Assembly (NCBI GenBank): GCA_001247695.2
Contig: LGRX02033559.1
Span: 1-64,000 of the forward strand
From: Cymbomonas tetramitiformis
Lineage: Eukaryota; Chlorophyta; Pyramimonadophyceae; Pyramimonadales; Pyramimonadaceae
Reading direction: 5' to 3'
Length of the DNA: 64,000 nt
Shown: in pieces, positions 12,254 through 22,673 of the stretch
Position numbering within the stretch: the first letter of the stretch is position 1
Layout of the letters: each line of letters opens with the position of its first letter
Notes under the pieces: model-generated
Database searches by the model: none
The model's input: only the letters and a program-made list of their open reading frames with translations
Told to the model about the DNA's origin: nothing
Translations under genes and position numbers: made by a program

Positions 12254-12279
12254 ACACATACATGCATTTGCCTACCGGA
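12254..12279. repeat. Right copy of 26 bp direct repeat flanking satellite block 2
   Basis: Matches 11713-11738. After it the sequence departs (TGGTGACC here, GGTCACGC on the left). Confidence 0.8.
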
Positions 12280-12796
12280 TGGTGACCTTTTGCAAGGCTA
12301 GTGTCCAGCTTATTATATGCAAGCGTCTGCCTCCTATGAATGGTCTACCTCATCATTATTGTCTCTAGGGGTCTTATGGCTACTGCCCGACAGTCCTTGT
12401 GAAAGGACTGGAATCTCGTTCAGTCCTATCACAAGGACCGGACGCGCGGGAATTTTTGTAACCATCCTCTTGATGCTCCTAGTGCCTATCCTCCGGATTG
12501 TAGTCTCATTGGGACCTAAACTGAGTACCCCTTTGCCCGCTTGCCTAAACAATGTCACAATTTCATGCTACGTTATCAACATTAAGCATGGGTAGCGTTA
12601 AAAATCACTAAATTCCAACCACACCACAGTGATATTTTCGGATTTTGTATACCCAGGCAACTTCAACCGATATTTTGAGTGCGAAGATGACCTCCGATCA
12701 TTTTTTTGACAAGACACTGCAGAAAGAGCAGCTCGCAAACTTGACAACATGGGTCTCCGAATTTTCACAGGACCTTCGTGGAGGTAGCTAGCGCGA
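12280..12796. other. Spacer without supported gene
   Basis: A 92-codon plus-strand ORF (12317-12595) has a hydrophobic centre (IFVTILLMLLVPILRIVV) but no other support. I leave it uncalled. Nothing else is recognised. Confidence 0.4.
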
Positions 12797-13260
12797 GATT
12801 CGCAACCGCAGATGAAGCAGCATAAGGCACAGCGCCGGGGAGAGCGCCGCACGCGCCACGCGCCTGATTCGGCGCGGAGCGGAGCAGCCTCCCCGCACCC
12901 TTTGTCCCTGGGTCCTATGGTCCTTGCGTGCGGACTATGCACCTATCTACCGTACGCGCACCCTCGCGCATCCCTCCCCACCCACGACCTGCAGCGCCGC
13001 TGCTCACCCTTTGGCCGCTGATTCGCAACCGCAGATGAAGCAGCATAAGGCACAGCGCCGGGGAGAGCGCCGCACGCGCCACGCGCCTGATTCGGCGCGG
13101 AGCGGAGCAGCCTCCCCGCACCCTTTGTCCCTGGGTCCTATGGTCCTTGCGTGCACCCTATGCACCTTTCTACAAAGAAATAAACAAATATATATGCGGG
13201 GAAAAAAAAACAATCCCACCCATGACTCGCTGTTCACCCCTTGGCCGCTGATTCGCAACC
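12797..13260. repeat. ~223 bp direct duplication plus partial third copy
   Basis: GATTCGCAACCGCAGATGAA starts near 12797, 13020 and 13250. The first 130 bp of the two full copies are nearly identical (CGCCGGGGAGAGCGCCGCAC region). The distal parts differ: the second has an A-rich insert with AAATAAACAAATATATATG. Overlapping ORFs on both strands reflect the repeat. Confidence 0.9.
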
Positions 13261-13581
13261 GCAGATGAACAGTCGCCCGACAGGTTGCTGACCAGGCACC
13301 CGCGGAGTGGCGGCTGCGTTCACTAGATGAAGGGCGGGCGGGTGGGATCCCGTACGGTGAGGGAGGGGAAGGAAAAGTTCACGGTCTTACCGGGTTTTCC
13401 TCGACCACTCCTCCAGCGACCGGGGGGAGGCCGCCTCTCTGCACGGTTGCAGCTTCGGAGGCCTGCGCACCAGTTCACGAAAGCATGTTTCAATCCACTG
13501 CGGAAACCATGGGATATTCCCACAGCAGTGGCATCCCACAGCGTGCATGCCGGAAAACAGGGGAGTCCGCATACCTGAATA
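13261..13581. other. GC-rich spacer, no supported gene
   Basis: ORFs on both strands of 80-90 codons overlap each other and lack motifs. Nothing can be called. Confidence 0.4.
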
Positions 13582-14075
13582 ATACGCACAGCCGGTGACT
13601 TTTCCTAAGCACGTGATTCCGCACCAGGGCGCAGTCACCGGCTGTGTGTATCCACATATTCCCTGACCACCTATTTACGCAGAAACTTTCAGGAGCCGAC
13701 CGCTCTTTCAGTCGAACAGCGGTTAACTAATTAAGCCACGAACCTATCCAACATGCACATCCATAAGAGACAAGCATGGGGCACGTAACCTTTGGAGCGA
13801 GTGCGGCCTGGCCTGCATACCATGTGGATACGCACAGCCGGTGACTTTTCCTAAGCACGTGATTCCGCACCAGGGCGCAGTCACCGGCTGTGTGTATCCA
13901 CATATTCGCTGACCACCTATTTACGCAGAAACTTTCAGGAGCCGTCCGCTCTTTCAGTCGAACAGCGGTTAACTAATTAAGCCACGAACCTATCCAACAT
14001 GCACATCCACAAGCGACAAGCATGGGGCACGTAACCTTTGGAGCGAGTGCGGCCTGGCCTGCCTCGCTGCCAACC
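13582..14075. repeat. 246 bp tandem duplication, each copy headed by a hairpin
   Basis: Two nearly identical 246 bp copies (13582-13827 and 13828-14075). Each begins with an inverted repeat, ATACGCACAGCCGGTGAC facing GTCACCGGCTGTGTGTAT, with one mismatch in 18 bp and a 34 bp loop (13582-13651 and 13828-13897). Further in, CCGCT and AGCGG flank a 13-15 base loop. The sequence TTAACTAATTAAGCCACGAA is conserved in both copies. No ORF. Confidence 0.88.
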
Positions 14076-14610
14076 GTGGCCGTCCTTGCCCGTTTAGGTG
14101 CACCTTGTTCAGCAGCGCCCGTTGATCCTGTCCGGGTACTCTCCATTCTTAAGTATCAGTACTCGCTTTTAAAAGTAAACTAACTGGTCTGCATACATTG
14201 CAACAGAACAACTTTCTGTAACCCGCGTGATTCAAGAAAAAAGTATAACTACTTACCAGCCATTTTCTTTCTCTTGCTTGGGGTACTTAAATCAAAAAAA
14301 CAAAAACAAAACTGTTACAGTTTAACGGTTTTTTGAAAACTTCAACTTCAAGAACCTAACTTGGTTTCTTGGCTACGTTACCTCCATCTCTTACCAGCTA
14401 TGGTGCGCGTGGCCACTAAAATCGGCTACCTTTCGGCTCCCTACTGGTTTAGCCGAGACAGGTATGATACGATCTGTATGTGACGCATCCCACCTATCTA
14501 CTGAACGATAATGTATACCCCTGCCTGCGTTCATACCTGGCCGCCATTCGCCAGTCGCTCCACTCCTGTCAATTCTACCTTGGCCACCGACAAGAGAATT
14601 GCACATCTAC
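14076..14610. other. Spacer, nothing recognised
   Basis: AT-rich, with poly-A patches near 14240-14320. No supported ORF or repeat. Confidence 0.4.
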
Positions 14611-14943
14611 CATTCAGGATCCTCGTTTACCACGGTTTACCAGCTCCGTCTCTATATTTATACTACATTGCGAAGTTTTATATCCATTTACCATTAGGCC
14701 ATGACCATTTACCATTCCAGATCATCGTTTACCACGCTCCGTTCTGAAATTACCAGGCTTTTACCATACTTCAACCTATGTTACCGCAAATTACCAATGA
14801 TTTACCGTCAGTTATTTTTTTTTTGTAAATATTTTAACGTTTACCACCTGATTACCACCCCACATAGGGGCTTACCGCCGTTTACCACCGGTTTACCACA
14901 TTTTAACACCAGTTTACCACATCCTACCACGATTCCTTCTCAG
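14611..14943. repeat. Cluster of ~17 TTACC motifs (GTTTACCAC type)
   Basis: GTTTACCAC, ATTTACCATT and related TTACC motifs recur about 17 times in 330 bp with irregular unrelated linkers. The reverse complement of TTTACCAC is GTGGTAAA, close to the GTGTTAAT motif clustered at 7446-7750, so the two clusters may be the same kind of element in opposite orientation. The cluster ends directly at a probable splice acceptor (TTCCTTCTCAG, 14943). Confidence 0.75.
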
Positions 14944-15903
14944 TGTGCGCCCCCTCCTCCAACAGCGCCAGCCCCGGCGTCACGGAGTACAGCCCTAGTT
15001 CATGTCACGAACGACGCGCCCCCACCTACTGCTGTGCGAGCCCTAGCGCCACCGAGCACTGCCCCGTCTGAAGCCGTGCAGGCCGCGGCCCCACGTCCAA
15101 CAGGGCCAGCAAGGCCGGCGGTGTTTATCGGAAATGTCACACAGGAACTTCGTGCACACTGTCCATGGTTCATGGTGGACACGGTTTCCCGGACGGTACA
15201 TGTGTCACCAGCCCCCCGGTACCAGGCCAATGTCAATCCCGAGTACCCGTGGATGCAGCACGTCGCAGACCTGTTGACGCTGCTGTGGCCAGCGGAAACC
15301 GGGACGTTGGCCCAGGCGCCGGCGAGTACGCTATTGCCGCCCCCTCCAGCCAGGGCGCCCCCACAGATTGCCACCGTTGATCTGGCATTCCCACCCCAAG
15401 AACCTCCCTCGATTCCCAGCTTGGTGCAGGCCGCGTCCACCGTGCAATCCTGTCAACCGACCGCCAAGGAAGGGGTCCAGCAACAGCCGCAGCGCGCCGT
15501 TGAAGCAGAAAAGCAGGGTGTCCTTGCACGGGACTGCCTGCAATCTGCCCCTCCCGCGGAACCCGCGGTGTCCCCGCTGAGCCACGGTCCGGCGGTTTTC
15601 TAAGAGAAGCCTTCCGCGAGTGGCCCACAGGCCCCCGCTAACAACCCATCACCTGTACAGACCCCAGAGTTTGAGCGCAGCAGGAGAGTCACGATGCAGA
15701 GGAACCAAGACAGGATGAAACCTATGCTCCAAGTGGCAAGACAGTTGCAAATAAACGCCCTGAGCGCGGCCGACTCCACGCCGGCAGCAGGGCTGAAATT
15801 GCTGAGCGAAGTATCCGACGAGCGTCTTCTGGAGCACATGCAACGTCTGGCCGCGGATGGCAAGCTCCAAGCAATTACTTACAAGAACGTACTGGAAACA
15901 TAA
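14944..15903 (+). CDS. Pro/Ala-rich protein, exon pair with a probable 66 bp intron
   Basis: GC-rich coding-like sequence begins after an acceptor-like TTCCTTCTCAG. The first ~75 residues are Pro/Ala/Ser-rich. A less biased core follows (FIGNVTQELRAHCPWFMVDT and onward, about residues 60-125), then another low-complexity part. An in-frame TAA lies at 15601-15603, yet the same frame stays open and coding-like to a TAA at 15901-15903, ending in a helical segment (LSEVSDERLLEHMQRLAADG). A 66 bp GT-AG intron (15595-15660, phase 0 at both ends) would remove the stop. The alternative is a nonsense-disrupted gene. I recognise no family. Confidence 0.5.
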
Positions 15904-16318
15904 ACCACTCTTAATAATTCTGTGTCCACGCAGGCTCTAGCTAGCCTCTTCTGAATCTGTAATCAGTGGATATCCAATGTCTGTGAATACAAATCTCGTC
16001 ATGTTGGAGGACCCAGGCAACGCGCCTGGGTCCCCACTCTCAAGTGAGTACCTACTTCTCTGCATTAGCGCTGCGCGCTTGCCCTGCAAATACCGTAATA
16101 CAGTGTGCTATATCTTCCTATTATCTCGAGGAAAGAAAACCGTCTACCGTTCCGAGAGGGAAATTGAAAAAGCGCTACTGCCTCAACTGTCCCTACGCTC
16201 TACTTTATCTAGCGATAGCCTCTGCGCACCGCGCCCTATCCATATCGATCGAGTCCACCTGTAGCGACTGCCTCGTAGTATGTCATATCTCTCTGGCCAG
16301 CTGTCTCATACCACCTCT
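15904..16318. other. Spacer, no supported gene
   Basis: Two overlapping 95-codon ORFs without motif. Nothing called. Confidence 0.4.
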
Positions 16319-16474
16319 GTGTCACCAGTAGTCGTCAATCACGTCCATATCACCCCAGATATGTGTCATATATGGGTCGCCAGCTGCCCTCAGTGTCACC
16401 AGTAGTCCTTAATCGCGTCCATATCGCCCCAGATATGGGTCATATCTGGGTCGCCAGCTGTCCTCAGTGTCACC
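16319..16474. repeat. 74 bp tandem repeat, two copies plus start of a third
   Basis: GTGTCACCAGTAGTC starts at 16319 and 16393, and GTGTCACCAC at 16467. Each unit holds CCCCAGATATG(G/T)GTCATAT, itself a short imperfect palindrome. Confidence 0.9.
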
Positions 16475-16769
16475 ACCTCCACGGTCATCAGCTTGGCCAC
16501 CATCTCGACTGTCACGATCGCGGCCACCAGCACGACTGGCACGTGTTCGTCACCAGGACCACTGACTCAGGTGTCACAACCCGGCGATGGTGCGCGACAA
16601 GCCGCGGTTTGTAACAACATTCAGGAATACGTAGACAACATGAAGATGAAGAACTAAGCGGTTCCGGTTTTGTTAATTCAATTACGTCCGTTGCGGTTTG
16701 GTTGCAAACCATGGTAAATGCCACAAGTAAATATAGCACCAGTAGCGCAAAGGGGCACATATAGGGACA

Positions 16770-16802
16770 TGTCCTTAAAAGGGTCGGACCCTTTTAAGGA
16801 CA
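16770..16802. repeat. 33 bp near-perfect palindrome
   Basis: TGTCCTTAAAAGGGTC and its inverse GACCCTTTTAAGGACA meet around a one-base centre. CTTTTAAGGACAC is then repeated directly downstream (16809-16822). The same TTTTAAGGACAC occurs near 61133, upstream of the other copy of the dispersed repeat described next. Confidence 0.85.
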
Positions 16803-16852
16803 CTTGACACTTTTAAGGACACCTTGACACGTTTAAGGTCACTTTGGCACTT

Positions 16853-17207
16853 TGTAACAAACGCCGGCTTCCCATGGTACCGTGCCGGGTTTGTCCAGCT
16901 AGTGACAGGCGTGACAGATATGACGAGTATGACAGATCTCGCGCGGGATGACTGCTCGAGAGAAACAGACTTGGTGAAGAAGATATGGTCATCGCCAGGT
17001 GACCGCGAAGTGATAAGAGGATATGGCAGTTACAAGTTTGCCACTGACGTGTCGGTCAGAAGACGGTAAACGGTAACATTATTAAAGCTGGCATAGAATA
17101 GTGACTTTCTATGGCAGATTAAGATTTCAGGGCGGAAGCCTGTTACAGTTTTTGCAGATGTGACAATGACTTGAGATATAAGTAAGCTCTGACCGCAGGT
17201 CAGGACT
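16853..17207. repeat. Dispersed ~356 bp repeat, copy A
   Basis: Runs from TGTAACAAACGCCGG to GACCGCAGGTCAGGACT and matches 61251-61607 over its full length with scattered substitutions (roughly 90% or better by eye). Similarity ends sharply on both sides, as expected of a mobile or MITE/SINE-like unit. No clear target duplication. The short ORF inside is not conserved at its end. Confidence 0.85.
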
Positions 17208-17490
17208 AGAGGACTCATTATTGTTTTGCCTTCGCAAGTGCTAGGTGGCTGTTCGCGTGCCAGTGCTAGACCGCTAAGACAGTTCTGCTCACAGTTTTGT
17301 ACAATAATTCGTACTTTTGGTTATTCTGTTGATCTTTTGATGAATATATTTTACTGCTGTTTTTATCTTTTTACAAAACAATAATGTCCTGCGCGGAGCG
17401 GCTTTTTATTTCGATACGAATTCAGAAGTAAGAGGCTCTTTGGCGACAAGTACACAGCAGTTGAGGACAGCAGATTCGGGAGACAGGCGA

Positions 17491-18540
17491 CTCCAGGGAC
17501 ACCCTCGGTGTACTAGCGGACCCTCTTTCTTTTTTATACTTGGCAGTGCTTGCACGGAAAAAAGGCTCCTAGTGGCGGCGACGGCGGATCAGCAGTGAAT
17601 TACTACTTAATGAGTGGGTTATTATATTGCAATATATTTAGCCTGACCACCTTGTTTAACAGTGAATCCAGGGACACCCTCGGTGTACTGGCGGACCCTC
17701 TTTCTTTTTTATACTTGGCAGTGCTTGCACGAAAAAAGGCTCCTAGTGGCGGCGACGGCGGATCAGCAGTGAATTACTACTTAATGAGTGGGTTATTATA
17801 TTGCAATATATTTAGCCTGACCACCTTGTTTAACAGTGAATCCAGGGACACCCACGGTGTACTGGCTTAACTTTAAGCAAGTGTGCTACTGGAAGTTAAT
17901 CAGCAGTGGCATCAGCTTGGACAGCGGCGGCGGCAGCGAATCAGCAGTAAATCACCACCTTGATGAGTGAGATATTATCTTGTGCTTCCCCCAGCCTGAC
18001 CACCTTGTCTGACAGTGAATCCAGGGACACCCATGGTGTACTGGCCTAACTTTAAGCAAGTGTGTGTCACTAAGAGCTAATTAACAGCGGCATCAGCTTG
18101 GACAGCGACAGCAACAGAGCAAATCGGCAGTGAATGACCACCTTAATGAGTAGTTTCTTATCCTGCGGTTCCTCTAGTTTGACCACCTTGTCTGACGGTG
18201 AATCCAGGGACACCCATGGTGCACTTGCCTAACTTTAAGCAGGTGTGTGTCACCAGAAGCTAATTAGCAGCGGCATCCGCTTGGGCTGACTAATTAGAAG
18301 CGAATCAGCAATGAATTACTACCTTAATGAGTGGTCTCTTATCCTGCGGTTCCTCTGGCGTGACCACCTTGTCTGGCGGCGAATCCAGGTACACCCGTGG
18401 TGTACTGGCCTAAGCTCTAAGCAAGTGTGTCACCAGAAGGTAATTAGCAACGGCAGCAGCCCGGAAGGCAACGAGTGGGTCAACTTTACATATTACATAC
18501 TGCTCTGGCAACGATGTTTGGTGAATCCAGGCGTGTCGAA
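17491..18540. repeat. ~177 bp tandem repeat, six units
   Basis: TCCAGGGACACCC starts near 17491, 17668, 17841, 18020, 18203 and 18384, with a final partial near 18525. The first two units share an extra block (CGGACCCTCTTTCTTTTTTATAC) and are almost identical. The remaining units carry TAACTTTAAGCAAGTGTGTG instead, so two sub-families lie side by side. Confidence 0.9.
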
Positions 18541-19179
18541 CCCTCATCATGAGGTCTCTGGCAGTGTGGTGAGACGGCACAACAAGACGATTGCCTGCGC
18601 CCAGAATGGCTGGCATCTTCCTCTGGGGGGGCAGACCAGGTCCTCCAACTTGCTGGAGGCCGTTAAGTTGGCCTACGACGATTTGATACAGTTCGACGGT
18701 GAAGGTCAACAAGCGCATGACTGTGTGATGACACTGTGCGCATACCTGGCGCATCGAACCGCGCACGTGCTTCGCTGCAGGAGGGTACGACCGCCAAGCC
18801 TGTGTGCTACATCTTCGAGGATCACGAGCGGGTGCTATCTGAGCGCGCTCAGTTCAAGGAGTCGTATCTCGCGAACGAGAATCGCAAGTTCACACTGCTG
18901 AGATATGTGCCGAGTACAATGGCCGCTCCGTGGGTGCAGCCAGCGCTGGAGCTTCTGGAAAAGCGCATTCGCCCACCTTCTGCGGTAGGGTCGCACGCGC
19001 TTCGCGCTCAGGTGGCGAAGAGGCCAGAACATATGGACGAGGACGACGATTACCCAACGCATTCTCGTCGGCAAGCGGCTGGCAGTATGTATGTGCAGGG
19101 ATTGAGGACAAGCGCTGGCGTTCATGTGTCCGCTCCTTCCGCTGGTCGTAACGGGGCATCTTCCCGCGTCGAGCCCTAG
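18541..19179 (+). pseudogene. Frameshifted ORF upstream of Ty3 pol, possibly gag
   Basis: Coding-like sequence in one frame (NLLEAVKLAYDDLIQFDGEG, ending near 18750) continues in another frame (KPVCYIFEDHERVLSERAQF and onward) to a TAG at 19177-19179. The switch lies around 18740-18780. It could be a one-base indel or an unrecognised intron. No zinc knuckle or other Gag signature is visible. The assignment as gag rests only on its position ahead of a Ty3-type pol on the same strand. Confidence 0.4.
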
Positions 19180-19410
19180 CGTGGAGCACCCTGGCCGCGT
19201 GCTAACCTCACCTCACAGTGCCCCAGTTCTCCTGCCGATTCCACATGGAGTGCTGCGACAGTGCGGGTGGAGGCGGATGAGGCGTTCGAGAACCATACGC
19301 AAGAAGCCCGTGCGCGTTTTCAGAGGGGTCTCCCGGATACAGCGGGAGGGCGACCCTTCTGAACAAACGTCGCTGTATGTGGCCGTGGGCTGCCAGCACA
19401 GGCAGTCCGC

Positions 19411-20304
19411 ATGCGGCCGGGTGTCCTGCGGGCATTCTTGACGCTCGCAGGCAGTGCAGTGATTTGGCGGTGCTTGGGGCGTGTTCCTATGCCCGTTGTT
19501 ACCGTTTGGGCAATGCTAGAGACATTGAGCTGGCATCTGAGTCGATGCCCTTTCAAGACTTGGTGGTGGCGCTGTGTTACTTCGTGCTGGGGCGCTCTTC
19601 AGACGTGGTGGTCAATTGCTCGACGTTATCCTCGCCGTGAGTGCTATGGCATTTGGGTGTTTTGGGCCCTCGCCGTCGTTTGGTACGCCAGGCTCCTCTT
19701 CGTGCACGCCACTGGTGTCTACGCCGGCCTACGAGTGATTGGATGGTGGTGCCCCTCACTCAGAGGGCTGATTGTTTCCCTGGCGTGTTGGTCACGCAGT
19801 GTTGAGGCCATGCTCCTCATGATCCTCGCCTGGCTTTGGATCAGCGCTGGTCTCCATTCTGACGACGTTGCGCGCCATGTTTATCATGCTACCGACTTCC
19901 CTGTGAACGTGCGTGACAGTCGATCTGCGCAGGGGTGGACTGTCCCGTCCTTGCGCTGTTCCCAAGTTCTCTTACTGGGGCGCGTGTTCCTGCCCGCTTT
20001 GCCCGTCAGGCTTGACAAGCCTCGTTTTGCGGCGCGCTGGGCGCAGCTTCGGCGCAATCTTATGCTGCACCGCGTCGCGCAGACCGCCTACTTGACGCTT
20101 GCCTTCGTGCTCGTGGTCTTTGCTGCCGCTGGCGGGAGTTCTCGCTTAACGCACGGGGGGTGGAGAATGATGGCGCGCTTGTTCGCTTCGAACTCGCCGG
20201 TAGCCGCGGTGCGGTTCAACAGAATTTTGCGATTTTTTTCTGCTCTTGTGCGGGATTTTGTGGGTCGTCGCCGGCAAGCTGGCAGAGGATATGCCCGTAC
20301 ATGA
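19411..20304 (+). CDS. Uncertain hydrophobic ORF overlapping the Ty3 pol 5' end
   Basis: An 893-base open frame with several hydrophobic stretches (for example LIVSLACWSRSVEAMLLMIL and AYLTLAFVLVVFAAAG) and many Trp/Cys/Arg residues. It overlaps the start of the pol frame by ~60 bp. An envelope-like or other membrane protein would fit the position, but the composition could also be a chance reading of GC-rich DNA. No recognised domain. Confidence 0.25.
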   Translation: MRPGVLRAFLTLAGSAVIWRCLGRVPMPVVTVWAMLETLSWHLSRCPFKTWWWRCVTSCWGALQTWWSIARRYPRRECYGIWVFWALAVVWYARLLFVHATGVYAGLRVIGWWCPSLRGLIVSLACWSRSVEAMLLMILAWLWISAGLHSDDVARHVYHATDFPVNVRDSRSAQGWTVPSLRCSQVLLLGRVFLPALPVRLDKPRFAARWAQLRRNLMLHRVAQTAYLTLAFVLVVFAAAGGSSRLTHGGWRMMARLFASNSPVAAVRFNRILRFFSALVRDFVGRRRQAGRGYART

Positions 20305-22672
20305 TGCTATGCCATCCACACGGTTTGCTTGGGGTGCAGCGCCTTGCACTTCCTGGGAGTCTCAGCGGTCGTCGAGGCAGTGGGAGCCGGGCTGGGAGGC
20401 CAACGTCGCAGAGCAGGATGAAGTCTTGCCGTACACCGTGTTGGACGAACTTCAGCCTTTGGGCAAGACAACTGTGACCAAGGACGAGGCTGCTTGGCTC
20501 GACACTGAGCTCAATGCCACGTTTGGAGGCCATCCTGACTTCAAGGAGGAACATTGGGAGAAGATGATGGCTGTTCTTCGCAGATGCAAGGGCACCTTCG
20601 CCAACACCCCTCACGACTTGACAGGCTACAAGGGCAAGGCGGTGCACAACACGTTCTCGATCCCGTTCAAGGACGAGTCCAAGGCTGTTTACCAAAAGCC
20701 GAGGAAGTACAGCCCGGACGAGCAGGAGATCATTGACATCCACTGCAAGGAGTTGCTGGAGTATGGCTTCATCGAGCCTGCAGCCAATCATTGCAAGCAT
20801 GCAAGCAACGTCGTGGTGGCTGGCAAGAAGGATCACGAGACTGGCTTGTGGACCCAGACACGCTTCTGCATAGATCTCAGGGGTATCAACCGACACTCTC
20901 TCAAGGATAATACCTTGCCACATCGACCAGAGGAGCTTTATTATCAGAAGGTGGCGAAGGCAAGATTCAAGACGACGCTGGATGCCACCAGAGCCTTCCA
21001 CCAGATCCCTATGGCCACGGAAGAGGACAGGAGTAAGACGGCGTTTTGGTGGAAGAACCAGTTGTACCAGTACACCTCGATGCCTTTCGGGGCCGCTGGA
21101 GCAACGTCTGCCTTTGTAAGGATCATGGACTACGAGCTGCGTCACCTGCAACATTGCACGGTGGCGTATGTCGACGATGTGGTGGTCTACACTGATTCCA
21201 CGCCTGAGCAGCATCTGATAGACGTTGAGGAGGTACGGCGCACGTTAGGAGACGCTGGTATAAGGCTACACGCAGGCAAGAGCACCTTTGGGGCAGCCAC
21301 TGTGGACTTTCTGGGCTATCGCATTGGGCACAATTCTATTGGTGCGCAGGAGGCAAAGTGCAAGGTCATGCAGGACCTCCCGAGGCCCCAGGACAAGACT
21401 GGGCTCCGCTCTATTCTGGGCATGATGAACTACTATAAGAGCCTGGTGGGTGAGCCAGGGGGACCAAACTATTCTGAGATGGCACGCCCCCTCAACGACT
21501 TGCTCAAGAAAGAGATCGCAGATATCAAGGGAGCTTGGGGGAAGGAGTAGGACCAGGCGCTCCAGGACCTTAAGGACTCGCTCTGTGCTGGGAGATGTCT
21601 GAGGCCAATCGATTATGACAGGCCCCTCATATTGTACACCGACTGGAGTGTGGAGTACCTATGGCATCGGTGCAGTGCTGGGCCAGTGGACGACGATGGA
21701 AAGGAGTATATCTGCATGGCGAGCAGTCGTTCTTTGAGCAAAACGGAGAGACAGTACGCCAGCTTCAAAGGTGAGATGCTTGCAGTGGTGGGGGCAGTGC
21801 GCACGCTGAGGCAGTACCTGCATGGCGTCCACTTCACGCTGGTGACCGATCACTCGCCACTCACCACTTTGATGGAGAAGTCTGACCTCCAGGGCCAGCA
21901 TCTACGATGGGCGGTCAGCCTACAGGAGTTCGACTTCACGGTGCAGTATCGCCCGGGAGCTAAGAACAGCAATGCTGACGTGCCATCTCGTTACCCGTTA
22001 CCGTCCACGACGGACGAGACTGGGGCGAGGCACGAGCGAGATAAGGCATCTGCGCTTCACGCAGGCGTGGGGGAAGTTTACACGAAGGATTTCTGCGACA
22101 GCCTGTGCTTCATGCTGGCTGGTGACACTCCCGCAGGGGAAGAGGTGACGCCAGAGGTGCAGGTCGCTAGCTACTGCAAGATTGCCGCCAGAGAGCAGCT
22201 GGGCACGAGTCCGGTGCATCGCTTATTCGATTTGCACCATCAAGATGAGTTGGAGTGCAATCATGCGGCCCTGTTCGACACAGACCAACCCGAGCTGGCG
22301 GTCGACTCTGGGAGGCTAGCGAGAGCAGCTTGGAAGGCGCTAAGCTTGGTGCGACCCACACGAGGCACGCATGGCGAAGGCAGTCCTGCTGTATACAGCA
22401 ACGAATACTTTGAAGGTGAACGCATCTTGAAGCCTGAGAAGGTGGACACCAGGGTGCTGGACAAGCGGTTCTTCTCAGAAGCTCGTGAAGAAGGTGTGGT
22501 ATGTTATGAGCCGTGTGGAGGCCTCTGTGCTGGCCTGGAGATGTTGCTCCGCAATGGAGTAAAGGTGAATCGATACTTATATCAAGACATATCATCAAGG
22601 CAGCTCCTTCGCCGGCTTTTCAATTGCAGGAGCGATGGGTCCGACTGGGACCGGCAGCCTTGAGGAAGGCGA
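20290..22672 (+). pseudogene. Ty3/gypsy-type pol remnant: RT, RNase H, truncated methyltransferase
   Basis: Reverse transcriptase signatures appear in order: RFCIDLRGINRHSL, LDATRAFHQIPM, FWWKNQLYQYTSMPFGAAGA, AYVDDVVVYT (catalytic YVDD), FLGYRIG and LRSILGMMNYYKSL. An in-frame TAG at 21548-21550 interrupts the link to RNase H. Past it the same frame continues with LILYTDWS, SLSKTERQYASFKGEMLAVV, LVTDHSPLTTL and VQYRPGAKNSNADVPSRYP. Inside RNase H the stretch 21655-21692 is read in a wrong frame; the expected YGIGAVLGQ lies in a neighbouring frame, which implies two compensating indels. No integrase is visible. The frame ends in a C5-methyltransferase-like segment and shifts near 22598. The element is dead. 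Confidence 0.88.
22381..22672 (+). other. C5-cytosine methyltransferase-like domain fused to Ty3 pol (truncated)
   Basis: After RNase H and a ~130-residue linker, the frame reads YSNEYFEGERILKPEKVDTR, then VVCYEPCGGLCAGLEMLLRN and GVKVNRYLYQDIS. The glycine-rich GGLCAGLE followed by a strand ending in an acidic residue matches motifs I and II of DNMT/Dcm-type enzymes. A shift near 22598 moves the continuation (LQERWVRLGPAALRKA) to another frame. It stops near 22672, before the catalytic Pro-Cys motif, so no activity is possible. C5-methyltransferases captured by algal and dinoflagellate retrotransposons are known; this is a decayed example. Confidence 0.75.
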
Positions 22673-22673
22673 T

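Noticed and set aside
13700..13990. Possible tRNA genes in the 246 bp duplication (TTAACTAATTAAGCCACGAA with a CCGCT/AGCGG arm)
   Set aside because: Only an A-box-like stretch and one stem are visible. There is no T arm or B box.
20216..21214. 332-codon minus-strand ORF opposite the reverse transcriptase
   Set aside because: Antisense shadow of a clear RT domain.
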